In this document: positions 54,574 to 63,091 of the stretch, piece after piece | Layout of the letters: each line of letters begins with the position of its first letter | Numbering within the stretch: the first letter of the stretch is position 1 | Assembly: GCF_000384115.1 (NCBI RefSeq) | Contig: NZ_KB913029.1 | Span: 902,907-966,906, forward strand | Direction of reading: 5' to 3' | Source: Sporichthya polymorpha DSM 43042 | GTDB lineage: Bacteria > Actinomycetota > Actinomycetes > Sporichthyales > Sporichthyaceae | DNA: 64,000 nucleotides | Notes under the pieces: model-generated | Databases searched by the model: none | Seen by the model: the letters and a program-made list of their open reading frames with translations, nothing else | What the model was told of the DNA's origin: nothing | Made by a program: the position numbers and the translations under genes

Positions 54574-56682
54574 GTGTCGAGCCCCCCGGCTCTCCCGGGT
54601 CCGGCGGCCAGCGGACGTAACGGGAAGTCCGGCACGGTGCCGGCGGGACGCCGACTGGCAACGGTCGGCATTCCCGTCGGCATCGTGTCGATCGTCATCA
54701 TGCTGGTCGTGCCGCTGCCGGCCGTCCTGCTCGACGTCCTCATCGCGTCGAACATCGCCGTCAGCCTGCTGATCCTGCTCGTCGCGATGCAGGTGCAGCG
54801 GCCTCTCGACTTCGCCGTGTTCCCGTCGCTGATCCTGGTCGCGACGCTGTTCCGGCTCTCCCTGAACGTCTCCTCGACGCGTCTGGTCCTCGACGACGGC
54901 TACGCCGGCAAGGTGATCGACGCCTTCGGTCACTTCGTGATCAGCGGCAACCTCGTCATCGGTCTGGTCATCTTCCTGATCCTCGTCGTGATCCAGTTCC
55001 TGGTCATCACGAACGGCGCCGGCCGCGTCGCGGAGGTCGGCGCTCGCTTCACCCTCGACGCGATGCCCGGCAAGCAGATGGCGATCGACGCCGACCTCAA
55101 CGCCGGCCTGATCGACGAGGACACCGCGCGCAAGCGGCGCGAGGAGGTCGCCGCCGAGGCGGACTTCTACGGCGCGATGGACGGCGCCAGCAAGTTCGTC
55201 AAGGGCGACGCGATCGCCGGCATCATCATCATCCTGATCAACCTGCTCGGCGGGTTCGCCATCGGCGTCATGCAGAACGGCATGTCGATGGGCGAGGCGA
55301 TCGAGAAGTACAGCCTGCTGACCATCGGCGACGGCCTGGTGACGCAGATCCCGGCGCTGCTGCTCTCGGTCGCGACCGGTCTGATCGTCACGCGCTCGAC
55401 GACCCGCGGCGGCATGGGCGACGACATCGTGGCCCAGTTCGGCGCGCAGAAGCACTCGATGCGCCTCGGCGGCGGGTTCGTCCTCGCGCTCTGCCTGATC
55501 CCGGGTCTGCCGAAGCTGCCGTTCGTGCTCGTCGGCGGCGCGCTGCTGATCGCGGCGCAGCGGGTCCCGGACGCGATGGACCCCCGGCCCGAGCCGGAGG
55601 AGGTCGCCCCGCCGGTCAACCCGGACTCCCCCGAGCAGCTCGCCGAGGCGATGCGCATCGACCCGATCGAGCTCGAGCTCGCGGCCGATCTGCTCGACCT
55701 CGTCGACGCCGGGGTCGGCGGCGACCTGCTCGAGCGCGTGCGCGCGTTGCGGCGCAAGGTCGCGATCGAGTTCGGGCTCGTCCTCCCGCGGGTGCGGACG
55801 CGCGACAACCTCGACCTGCCGATGTCGACGTACGCGGTCAAGCTCAACGGGGTCGAGGTCGCGCGCGGCGAGGCCCCGCCCGGGTGCGTGCTCGCGATCG
55901 GCGACGGTCTGTCCGGCCTGCCCGGCCGCGCGACGACCGAGCCGGTCTTCGGCCTGCCGGCGACCTGGGTCCCGATGGAGATGCGCGCCCACGCGGAGGT
56001 CGCGGGCGCGACGGTCGTCGACCGCGCGTCGGTGCTGACGACGCACCTCGCGGAGGTGGTGCGAGAGCACGCGTCCGAGCTGCTCGGCCGCGAGGACGTC
56101 CGCGCCTTGCTCGACCTGACCAAGCGCACGCACCCCAGCGTGGTCGAGGAACTGACGCCGGCTCTGATGTCGGTGGGCGAGGTGCAGCGGGTGCTGCAGG
56201 CCCTGCTCGCCGAGCAGGTGCCGATCCGTGACCTGGTCCGGATCTTCGAGGCGCTGTCGCTGCGTGCGAAGGCTTCCCCGGACCTCGACGGACTAGTCGC
56301 CGCGGTGCGCACCGTCCTCGGGCCCGCGATCTGCGCAACCCATCTGGTCGACGGGCGGCTGCCGGTGCTGACGTTCGACCCGCTGCTGGAGCAATCACTG
56401 CTCGAGACCGTCCGGCAGTCCGAGGCCGGCTGGTACCTGATGCTCGACGGCGCCCGGGTCGAGGCCATCGTCTCCGACGCCGTCCGCGTGACCGAGGCGG
56501 CCGAGCGGACCGGCCGCACCCCCGTCCTCGTCTGCTCGCCCCAGCTGCGCGCCGCCGTGCGCCGGCTGATCGCGCCGTCCCTGCCGCGTCTCGCGGTGCT
56601 GTCCTACAACGAGGTCCCCGCCGGCCTCACGATCGATGCGTTGGGAGTGGTGACCGGTGCCGCGGTTGCTGTTGGAGGGTAA
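54574..56682 (+). CDS. flhA: Flagellar export gate protein FlhA
   Basis: A 702-residue FlhA. Eight membrane spans fill about residues 28-330, including the FHIPEP-type core (VFPSLILVATLFRLSLNVSS; GARFTLDAMPGKQMAIDADL; RRREEVAAEADFYGAMDGAS-like). The cytoplasmic ring domain (about 340-700) forms the nonameric docking platform for chaperone-substrate complexes. A GTG start lies behind GGAGG. Its 3' end overlaps the FlhF-like gene by 26 bases. Confidence 0.96.
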   Translation: MSSPPALPGPAASGRNGKSGTVPAGRRLATVGIPVGIVSIVIMLVVPLPAVLLDVLIASNIAVSLLILLVAMQVQRPLDFAVFPSLILVATLFRLSLNVSSTRLVLDDGYAGKVIDAFGHFVISGNLVIGLVIFLILVVIQFLVITNGAGRVAEVGARFTLDAMPGKQMAIDADLNAGLIDEDTARKRREEVAAEADFYGAMDGASKFVKGDAIAGIIIILINLLGGFAIGVMQNGMSMGEAIEKYSLLTIGDGLVTQIPALLLSVATGLIVTRSTTRGGMGDDIVAQFGAQKHSMRLGGGFVLALCLIPGLPKLPFVLVGGALLIAAQRVPDAMDPRPEPEEVAPPVNPDSPEQLAEAMRIDPIELELAADLLDLVDAGVGGDLLERVRALRRKVAIEFGLVLPRVRTRDNLDLPMSTYAVKLNGVEVARGEAPPGCVLAIGDGLSGLPGRATTEPVFGLPATWVPMEMRAHAEVAGATVVDRASVLTTHLAEVVREHASELLGREDVRALLDLTKRTHPSVVEELTPALMSVGEVQRVLQALLAEQVPIRDLVRIFEALSLRAKASPDLDGLVAAVRTVLGPAICATHLVDGRLPVLTFDPLLEQSLLETVRQSEAGWYLMLDGARVEAIVSDAVRVTEAAERTGRTPVLVCSPQLRAAVRRLIAPSLPRLAVLSYNEVPAGLTIDALGVVTGAAVAVGG

Positions 56683-57490
56683 GTCCATCACCGAGCTGCT
56701 CGCCCAGGTTCGGGCCGAGCACGGCGACGACGTCACCATCGTCGCCGCCGAGAAGGTTCGGTCCGGCGGGGTCGCGGGCTTCTTCGCCCGGGAGTCCTAC
56801 GCCCTCACCGTCGAGGTCCCCGGCCCCGGCGCTCCCGCCCCGGCGGCCCCCGGCGCCCCCAGCACTCCGCTCATGCATGAGCAGGGTGTCGATGGGACCG
56901 GGACAAATCGGGCGCAGTTCGACCGTCTGCTCATGCATGAGCAGACGGCGGCCACCTCCGCGCCGGCGACTCCCGCGGTGGCGGCGCAGCAGCCGGGGAC
57001 GCTGCTTGACCTGGCGGCGGCGATCGACGCCGCGGAGGCGGCGGAGCAGGGGGTGGTCCTCGGGACCGCGCCGATGCACGCGACCGTCCAGCGCCCGACG
57101 CTCTCGACCGCGAGCCCGGAGTTCCAGTCGATCCTCTCCCGGCTCACCGCTCTCGACGCCCCGGCTCCGGCTGCGGCTGCTGAGCCCGCGCCGGCCGCCC
57201 CGGTCGACCCGTACACGAAGCTGCGCGAGGCTCTCACCGAGATCGCCCCGCACCTCGACCTGTCCGCCGCGGTTCCGTTGGTCCTCGTCATCCCGCCGGC
57301 CGCGCTCGCGGCCCCAACCGCGGCCGCGTCAGTCACGGCAACTCCGGTCACGGCCGCGTCGGTCCCGGAGGCCGCGACCCCGACCCCGACGGTCCCCCGT
57401 CAGGGGCGGCACCGCCGGTCGGCTCAAGCGGCGGAGAGCACCGCGTCGATGACGGCGGGGAGCTCGGTCTCCGACCCCTTCTCGACGTAA
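56657..57490 (+). CDS. FlhF N-domain-like protein lacking the GTPase domain
   Basis: A 277-residue protein. The first 55 residues (LLEGKSITELLAQVRAEHGD, then EKVRSGGVAGFFARESYALT) resemble the N-terminal B domain of FlhF. The signal-recognition-particle-type GTPase domain of FlhF (about 300 residues with G1-G5 motifs) is absent. The rest is Ala/Pro-rich, with one more ordered block near residues 180-225. It contains two palindromes coding LMHEQ. The GTG start lies inside flhA. The end overlaps the convergent receiver gene by 67 bases. Confidence 0.65.
   Translation: MPRLLLEGKSITELLAQVRAEHGDDVTIVAAEKVRSGGVAGFFARESYALTVEVPGPGAPAPAAPGAPSTPLMHEQGVDGTGTNRAQFDRLLMHEQTAATSAPATPAVAAQQPGTLLDLAAAIDAAEAAEQGVVLGTAPMHATVQRPTLSTASPEFQSILSRLTALDAPAPAAAAEPAPAAPVDPYTKLREALTEIAPHLDLSAAVPLVLVIPPAALAAPTAAASVTATPVTAASVPEAATPTPTVPRQGRHRRSAQAAESTASMTAGSSVSDPFST
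56869..56948. repeat. Two GCTCATGCATGAGC palindromes inside the FlhF-like gene
   Basis: GCTCATGCATGAGC occurs at 56869-56882 and again at 56929-56942. The second copy sits in a perfect 26-base palindrome (56923-56948). Both are in frame and encode LMHEQ; the exact palindrome encodes RLLMHEQT on either strand. Confidence 0.8.
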
Positions 57491-57873
57491 CCGCGGGCGC
57501 CGGCGGCGAGGGCCTCGGCGCCGAGCTCGACCACGGCGGAGCCGGACATCACGATGACCCGGGTCCGCGGCGCGACGGCGAGCAGCAGCGGCAGGGCCTC
57601 GAGCCCGCCGAGGCCGGGCATCGCGAGATCGAGCAGGACGACGTCGGGCTGCAGGAGCTCGGCCAGGCCGATGGCCTCGTTGCCGTCGCACGCGCCGACG
57701 ACCAGGTCGAACCGTCCGGTCCGCTCCAGCGCCGCGGTGACGAGCTTGCGCTGGAACGCGCTGTCGTCGGCGATCAGAACCTGCAACCGGCACCACGTCG
57801 CGAGGGCAACGGGTGGGTCCAGGTGAGCCACGGCCTCCGCCGCGTCGGCACCGGTCTCGATCTGCGTGAGCAT
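57424..57873 (-). CDS. CheY-like single-domain response regulator
   Basis: A 149-residue protein. After about 28 residues, a complete receiver domain shows LIADDSAFQRKLV, the phospho-acceptor in VVLLDLAMPGLGGLE, a Ser in VIVMSGSA and the Lys in GYVEKGS. There is no output domain. GGGAGG lies 8 bases before the ATG at 57873; another ATG at 57879 is too close to it. It may be the CheY of the nearby CheA, but its opposite orientation and the lack of a CheY-binding helix in FliM leave that open. The 130-base gap to the DUF222 gene holds only a small hairpin (57944-57960). Confidence 0.82.
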   Translation of the reverse strand: MLTQIETGADAAEAVAHLDPPVALATWCRLQVLIADDSAFQRKLVTAALERTGRFDLVVGACDGNEAIGLAELLQPDVVLLDLAMPGLGGLEALPLLLAVAPRTRVIVMSGSAVVELGAEALAAGARGYVEKGSETELPAVIDAVLSAA

Positions 57874-58003
57874 GTGCATCCGCCTCCCGAATCGACCCCA
57901 CGACAGCTTCGGACGGTGCACTGATTTAGTGAACAGGCCGAGAGTCCCGGCCGACGGGACCTAGTACCTACGGCGCATCCGGGCACGGTGGAAGGGGGCG
58001 CGC

Positions 58004-59455
58004 TCACTCGCGCGGCGGTGTGTCCGGCGTAGCTCGTGGTGGGTCGGGGTCCTCGGGTGGAACCTTGAGGCCGTTGCGGATGAGTTGCCAGTGGGCGTTG
58101 CGTCTTGGCTTCTGTTCGGAATCAACCCACTTCGGGGGGATCATTTCTGGGTGGCCGTCGGCGGCCATCCGCACGCCCCAGCCCTTCCCTTGCAACGCGG
58201 TCAGTGGTTGCGGTGGGTCTCTGCGCGGTGATGATCGGATCAGATAATGCTCGTGGGAGCAGACCAGGGCCATCTTGTCCACGTCGGTCGGGCCCTCGTC
58301 GCGGTCCCACCACTCAATATGGTGGGCCTCGCACCACGCGGCGGGACGGGTACAACCCTCGCCGATGCAGCCGATGTCCCGGGCGACCAGCGCCGCCCAC
58401 TGGGCCGGGGTGGCGGTGCGGACCTCGCGGCCCATCGCCAACGGCACCCCGAGAGTGTTGGCGACGATCGGGGTGATCCCCGCGTCGCACGCGATCCGCT
58501 GCACGGTCGTGATGTCCAGGTCCTCACCGGTCGCGGTCCTCGCGAACGGGTGCCCGGTGTCGCCGGCCATGGTCTCCACGGTCGCGGTCACGTGCAGGTG
58601 CGGGCGCACCCCGTGGGACGGGGGCAGGTCCCCGAAGCGCAGGAACTGGCGGAACACGTCCCCGAGCGCGTCGTGGCGCCGCTGCGGCGCCGACCGCTCG
58701 TCCCGGACGCCGTTCACCGCGGGTCGGGGCGCGGCCAGGGGGTCGAGGGCGGCCTTCACGAGGGCGGCGACTTCGTCGGTCAATTCACCGCGGATGCGGT
58801 GCAGCCCGTTGCCCAGGTCGGTGATCGTCAGCGATCGCTTCCGCTGCGCGCGGGCCGCGCGCTTGGACTCCGTCGGCGCGTCCCCGGTGGGGTCGTCCGG
58901 GTCCGGTGCCGGGGGTTTGCCGTCCTCGTCGATGACCTCTTCGATGTGCTTGCCCAGGCGCAGGATCGCCCCGGGGTCCGCCCCGTGGGACTTGGCCAGC
59001 AGGAACGTCTCCGCCTTCGCGAGCTCCGAGGCGGAGCCGACCGGTTCGATCTTGCGCAGGCTCCGCGCGACCGCCCGGGCCTGGTCCCGGTTGAGCTTGC
59101 CGTCGGCGAGAGCTTCGACGGTGGCGGTGCCCTTGCGGGACAGGATGTCGGCGTCCTTGACGCGCTGCCGCGCCTCGACCGGGTGCAGGTTCAGCTTCTG
59201 GCCCAGCCAGACCGCGGTCGAGATCTTCCCGTCCTGCAGAGACAGCCCGCGGACATCGGCCTCCCGCACCGCCCGCACCCCGACAGCCGCGACGGCGGAG
59301 TCCAACTCGGACTGCGCCCGCACCATCAGCTCCAGATCAGCGTCGGTGAGCGTCCAGACCTCGTCCGCGGTGAGCATCGCCGCCACCTTGCGGACGTCCT
59401 CCACCGCACCGGCGATCGTCGCCAGTGCCGGCTGCATCCCCACCCCTGCGGACAT
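58004..59455 (-). CDS. DUF222/13E12-repeat HNH endonuclease-like protein
   Basis: A 483-residue member of the actinobacterial 13E12 repeat family. DUF222 spans about residues 30-330 (LNLHPVEARQRVKDAD; DGKLNRDQARAVARSLR). A C-terminal HNH motif (about 365-420) includes CTRPAAWCEAHHIEWWDRDEG and CSHEHYLI, with zinc-type Cys and His ligands. Family members are often multicopy and DNA-damage inducible in mycobacteria. A LexA box precedes the start, in line with that. Its role is unknown; mobility or DNA repair has been proposed for the group. Confidence 0.88.
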   Translation of the reverse strand: MSAGVGMQPALATIAGAVEDVRKVAAMLTADEVWTLTDADLELMVRAQSELDSAVAAVGVRAVREADVRGLSLQDGKISTAVWLGQKLNLHPVEARQRVKDADILSRKGTATVEALADGKLNRDQARAVARSLRKIEPVGSASELAKAETFLLAKSHGADPGAILRLGKHIEEVIDEDGKPPAPDPDDPTGDAPTESKRAARAQRKRSLTITDLGNGLHRIRGELTDEVAALVKAALDPLAAPRPAVNGVRDERSAPQRRHDALGDVFRQFLRFGDLPPSHGVRPHLHVTATVETMAGDTGHPFARTATGEDLDITTVQRIACDAGITPIVANTLGVPLAMGREVRTATPAQWAALVARDIGCIGEGCTRPAAWCEAHHIEWWDRDEGPTDVDKMALVCSHEHYLIRSSPRRDPPQPLTALQGKGWGVRMAADGHPEMIPPKWVDSEQKPRRNAHWQLIRNGLKVPPEDPDPPRATPDTPPRE

Positions 59456-59475
59456 ACCACGATTCTACCCGTGTT

Positions 59476-59489
59476 CGAACACATGTTCT
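59476..59489 (-). promoter_or_regulatory. LexA (SOS) box upstream of the DUF222/HNH gene
   Basis: CGAACACATGTTCT fits the Gram-positive/mycobacterial SOS box CGAACRNRYGTTCG at 13 of 14 positions. It lies 21-34 bases upstream of the start, next to a TAGAAT -10-like element on the minus strand (59462-59467). It predicts DNA-damage induction. Confidence 0.6.
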
Positions 59490-59566
59490 CGTGCTGTCAA
59501 GACCTCATTAGCCCCTACTGTCACTATTTTCTGACGTAGCGTCAGCTCATCACTCGTTCGACGAGC

Positions 59567-60658
59567 TCAGCCGGCGGCGAGGTGATCGTTGAGGTTCTCG
59601 ACGACGACGCGGATCGCACGGACGGCGTCGTCCATGCAGTCGAGGGTCCGCTGGACGGACGCGTCGGGGGCGGAGCCGTCGAGAGCGGTGCGGAGCATCA
59701 GCCCGGAGGCGAACAGCGACTGCAGGACGTCGTCGTGGACGGTGAGCACGGCGCGCTGGGAGTCCTCGAGGCTGCCGATGCGCTGCTTCGCAGACCGCAG
59801 CGAGGCGTAGCTCCCACGAACCTCGCCGACGAGCCGGTTGTTCAGCGCGACCAGGTCGCGGCGCGCTTGCTCACGCTGATGGTCGAGCAGCCGTAGCGAC
59901 GACGCGATCCGGAGCAGCAGCGCGGACACGGCCACCACGAGCAGCGTGACGAAGAAGGCCTCGGTGACGCGCTCGTCCTCCCAGAAGAGCCGTTCACCCT
60001 GCAGGTGCAGGAATGTAAGGGCAGGCATGCCCAACACGACGGGCGGCAGCGCGCGGCGCAGCATCGCGGCGCCCGCGTCCGTCCCGGACCAGACCCACGG
60101 CAGCCAGCCCGTCGGCGTCCGCGCCAGCACGGCAAACGTCAGCAGGACGACCGCGACGGCGGCGGGCACGCTCATCGATGCGTGCGAGAAGTGCGTCAGC
60201 GAGTGGGTGCCGTAGGTGTAGCCGACGAGCACGAGTCCGCCGATGCTCCCGGCCCCGATCGCCGTCAGTTGGCGAAAGCACGACCGACGCTCGGTCGCCG
60301 CGGCCAGGACGAGCAGCAGGACGCATACCGCGGTCGCCAGCGGCATGTGACCGGACGCGTCGAGCGCCAGGCCCGGCGTCCCCAGGTACTCGGCCGTGCA
60401 GATCGCGGAGGGCGCGGCGGCTCCGGCCAGGGCGAGCGCGCGTGGCGTCCGCGCGGGTGCGACCAGCCCCAGGCCCACCAGGGCCAGCGCACCCGCCGAC
60501 CCGGGCTTCATGTCCCCGCCTCGCGGGACGGGTGTGTGGAGCACCTCGACACCGATCGCCCAGCCGAGCAGGCCGATCAGGCCGAGCAACCCCGCGACGG
60601 CGGCGGCCGCGACGGCCCAACCGCCCAGGCTCCCCCGCGCTGCGATGCGCTCGATCAT
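59567..60658 (-). CDS. Membrane histidine-kinase-like protein lacking the ATPase domain
   Basis: A 363-residue protein. About eight membrane spans fill residues 10-255, then a coiled coil leads to a HisKA_3-like dimerisation segment with LTVHDDVLQSLFASGLML. The chain ends about 55 residues later (VVVENLNDHLAAG), exactly where the HATPase_c domain should begin. The next 110 bases do not encode one. I chose the ATG at 60658 because GGGGGAG precedes it. It may be a truncated kinase or a phosphotransfer/sensor partner. It diverges from cheA. Confidence 0.7.
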   Translation of the reverse strand: MIERIAARGSLGGWAVAAAAVAGLLGLIGLLGWAIGVEVLHTPVPRGGDMKPGSAGALALVGLGLVAPARTPRALALAGAAAPSAICTAEYLGTPGLALDASGHMPLATAVCVLLLVLAAATERRSCFRQLTAIGAGSIGGLVLVGYTYGTHSLTHFSHASMSVPAAVAVVLLTFAVLARTPTGWLPWVWSGTDAGAAMLRRALPPVVLGMPALTFLHLQGERLFWEDERVTEAFFVTLLVVAVSALLLRIASSLRLLDHQREQARRDLVALNNRLVGEVRGSYASLRSAKQRIGSLEDSQRAVLTVHDDVLQSLFASGLMLRTALDGSAPDASVQRTLDCMDDAVRAIRVVVENLNDHLAAG

Positions 60659-60779
60659 GTTCTCCCCCGTCGGCTCCCGGTGGGCCGAGGCCGACCCGTG
60701 ATGCGTACACCAACGATGTCGGTTCTGCCGGATTCGACCTGATGCGACCAACGAACCGAACCTCCGGGACCTAAGTCAC

Positions 60780-60807
60780 CTCAAGCGCTCTCCCGCCCTG
60801 CCGATCA
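60780..60807 (+). promoter_or_regulatory. Sigma-28-like promoter of cheA
   Basis: CTCAA, 15 bases, GCCGATCA, 54 bases upstream of the cheA GTG. It matches the CTCAR-N15-GCCGA pattern found at four flagellar gene starts and ties the chemotaxis genes to the same regulon. The rest of the 202-base divergent gap holds nothing else that I recognise. Confidence 0.65.
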
Positions 60808-60860
60808 GAGCGGGACAGGCACCCCAGGGACGGGGTGCAGACGCCCCACAGGAGTGCAGC

Positions 60861-63089
60861 GTGAGTGATCGGCCGGTGTTCGCCGACGGGTTGGACGACA
60901 TCGCGCAGGAGTTCCTGATCGAGAGCTACGAGAACCTCGACGAACTCGACCGCGCGTTGGTCGCGCTGGAGCGCGAGCCCGACTCGCAGCCCCTGCTCGC
61001 GTCCGTCTTCCGCACGATTCACACGATCAAGGGCACGAGCGGCTTCCTCGCGTTCAACCGCCTCGAGGCCGTGACCCACGTGGGCGAGAACGTCCTGTCC
61101 AAGCTCCGCGACGGCGAACTCGCGCTCACCCCCCAGATCACGACGGTCCTGCTGCAGATGGTCGACACCGTCCGCGCGCTGCTCGCCAGCATCGAGACCA
61201 CCGGCGTCGAGGGTGACATCGACGTCGAGGCCGTCTCCGCCGCCCTGGCCGGCTGCCTCGAGCCCGCCCCGCTCGTCCCCGCGCCCCGCGACGAGGTCGA
61301 GCCGGCCCCTGCCCCCGTCGCCGAGGCCGCCCCGGACCCCGCTCCCGAACCCGAGCCCGCTCCCGAGCCGGTGCTGTCGTTCGAGACCGCCGCTCTCGGG
61401 AACGCGCCGATGGACACCGCCGACCACGACGAGGAGCACGCCCGTCGCAGCGTCGCGGACTCCAGCATCCGGGTCGACGTGGGTCTGCTCGACCAGCTGA
61501 TGCGCATGGTCGGGGAGCTCGTGCTGACGCGGAACCAGGTCGTCCAGTACGTCGGCGAGACCCAGCACACCGAGCTCCAGCGCGCGAGCCAGCGGCTGAA
61601 CCTGATCGCGACCGAGCTGCAGGAAGGCGTCATGAAGACGCGCATGCAGCCGATCGACCAGGTCTGGTCCCGGCTCCCCCGCGTCGTCCGCGACCTCGGC
61701 GCGCAGTGCGGCAAGTCCGTCCGCCTCGTCATGGAGGGGCGGGAGACCGAGCTCGACCGGACCCTGCTCGAAGCGGTCAAGGACCCGCTGACGCACCTGG
61801 TCCGCAACGCGATCGACCACGGCCTGGAGGCCCCCGAGGTACGCACCGCGGCCGGCAAGCCCGCCGAGGGTACGTTGAGCCTGCGGGCGTACCACGAGGG
61901 CGGCCAGGTCGTGGTCGAGGTCGGCGACGACGGTCGCGGCATCGACCCCGCCAAGGTGGCGGCCAAGGCGATCGAGAACGGCCTGGTCTCCCGCGACCAG
62001 CTCTCGCGGATGAGCGAGCGCGAGATCGCGGACCTCGTCTTCCGGCCGGGCTTCTCCACCGCCGCGGCCGTGTCGAACATCTCCGGTCGCGGAGTCGGGA
62101 TGGACGTCGTCCGCACGAACATCGAGAAGATCGGCGGCACCGTCGACCTCGCGTCCGAGATCGGCGTCGGCACCACGGTGCGCGTCCGCATCCCGCTGAC
62201 GCTCGCGATCATCCCCGCGCTGGTCGTCGGCCAGGCCGGCGACACCTACGCGATCCCGCAGGCGAACCTGCTCGAGCTGGTGCGCCTGGAGGGCGAGGCC
62301 GCGACCTCCGGCATCGAGCACGTCGCCGGTGCCCCGGTCTACCGGCTGCGCGGGACGCTGCTGCCGCTCGTCTACCTCGACGAGCAGCTCGGCCTGCCGG
62401 CCCCGGCGGAACGCGAGGCGCTGAACATCGTCGTCCTCGCCGCGGACAACACGCACTTCGGCCTCGTGGTCGAGGAGATTCGCGACACCCAGGAGATCGT
62501 GGTCCGCCCGCTGTCCCGCCAGATCAAGCACGTCGAGGCCTTCGCGGGCGCGACGATCACCGGCGACGGCAAGGTCGCGCTGATCCTCGACGTCGCCGGC
62601 ATCGCGCAGCGTGCGACGCACCAGACGGTGGCCGCCACCGCCGCCCGTATGACCGAGACCGAACGCGGCCGCACCACCGAGACGACCCGCCTGCTGATCT
62701 GCCAGGTCGGCGCCGACCGCCGCCTCGCGCTGCCGATGACCGACGTCGCGCGGCTGGAGGAGTTCGGCGTCGACCAGGTCGAGAAGGCCGGCAACGCCGA
62801 CGTCGTGCAGTACCGCGGCGACCTGCTCCGCCTGGTCCACGTCGGGCCGCTGCTCGGGATGGGCTCGGCGAAGTCCGACGCGGAGACGTACTCGGTCGTC
62901 GTCCACCGGCACGAGAACGACGCGGCCGTGGGTCTCGTCGTCGACAGCATCCTCGACGTGATCGAGGAGGAGGTCGTCCTCTCCGCCGTCGGCGCCCGCC
63001 GCGGCCTGGCCGGTTCCGCGGTCCTGCAGTCGCGGGTCACCGACATCGTCGACGTCCCGGCGCTCGTCGCCGCGACCCAGGAGAACTGA
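60861..63089 (+). CDS. cheA: Chemotaxis histidine kinase CheA (with two CheW-like domains)
   Basis: A 742-residue CheA. The Hpt domain has the phospho-accepting His54 in IHTIKGTSGFL. A Pro/Glu-rich linker (about residues 135-190) replaces a clear P2 CheY-binding domain. The dimerisation helix pair follows (QLMRMVGELVLTRNQ). The ATPase domain shows HLVRNAIDHGLEAPE, GDDGRGIDP and GRGVGMDVV. A CheW-like P5 domain (about 450-590) is followed by a second CheW-like domain (about 610-742; LLICQVGADRRLALPMTDVA), one more than usual. AGGAG precedes the GTG. Confidence 0.94.
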   Translation: MSDRPVFADGLDDIAQEFLIESYENLDELDRALVALEREPDSQPLLASVFRTIHTIKGTSGFLAFNRLEAVTHVGENVLSKLRDGELALTPQITTVLLQMVDTVRALLASIETTGVEGDIDVEAVSAALAGCLEPAPLVPAPRDEVEPAPAPVAEAAPDPAPEPEPAPEPVLSFETAALGNAPMDTADHDEEHARRSVADSSIRVDVGLLDQLMRMVGELVLTRNQVVQYVGETQHTELQRASQRLNLIATELQEGVMKTRMQPIDQVWSRLPRVVRDLGAQCGKSVRLVMEGRETELDRTLLEAVKDPLTHLVRNAIDHGLEAPEVRTAAGKPAEGTLSLRAYHEGGQVVVEVGDDGRGIDPAKVAAKAIENGLVSRDQLSRMSEREIADLVFRPGFSTAAAVSNISGRGVGMDVVRTNIEKIGGTVDLASEIGVGTTVRVRIPLTLAIIPALVVGQAGDTYAIPQANLLELVRLEGEAATSGIEHVAGAPVYRLRGTLLPLVYLDEQLGLPAPAEREALNIVVLAADNTHFGLVVEEIRDTQEIVVRPLSRQIKHVEAFAGATITGDGKVALILDVAGIAQRATHQTVAATAARMTETERGRTTETTRLLICQVGADRRLALPMTDVARLEEFGVDQVEKAGNADVVQYRGDLLRLVHVGPLLGMGSAKSDAETYSVVVHRHENDAAVGLVVDSILDVIEEEVVLSAVGARRGLAGSAVLQSRVTDIVDVPALVAATQEN

Positions 63090-63091
63090 CC

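Noticed and set aside
57944-57960. GTCCCG-GCCGA-CGGGAC hairpin as a terminator
   Set aside because: A 6-bp stem without T-run lying upstream of the CheY-like gene and after the DUF222 stop; too weak to assign, so mentioned only in passing.
59462-59500. TTGACA and TAGAAT on the minus strand as a sigma-70 promoter for the DUF222 gene
   Set aside because: The spacer is 27 bases, too long; only the -10-like element and LexA box were kept.
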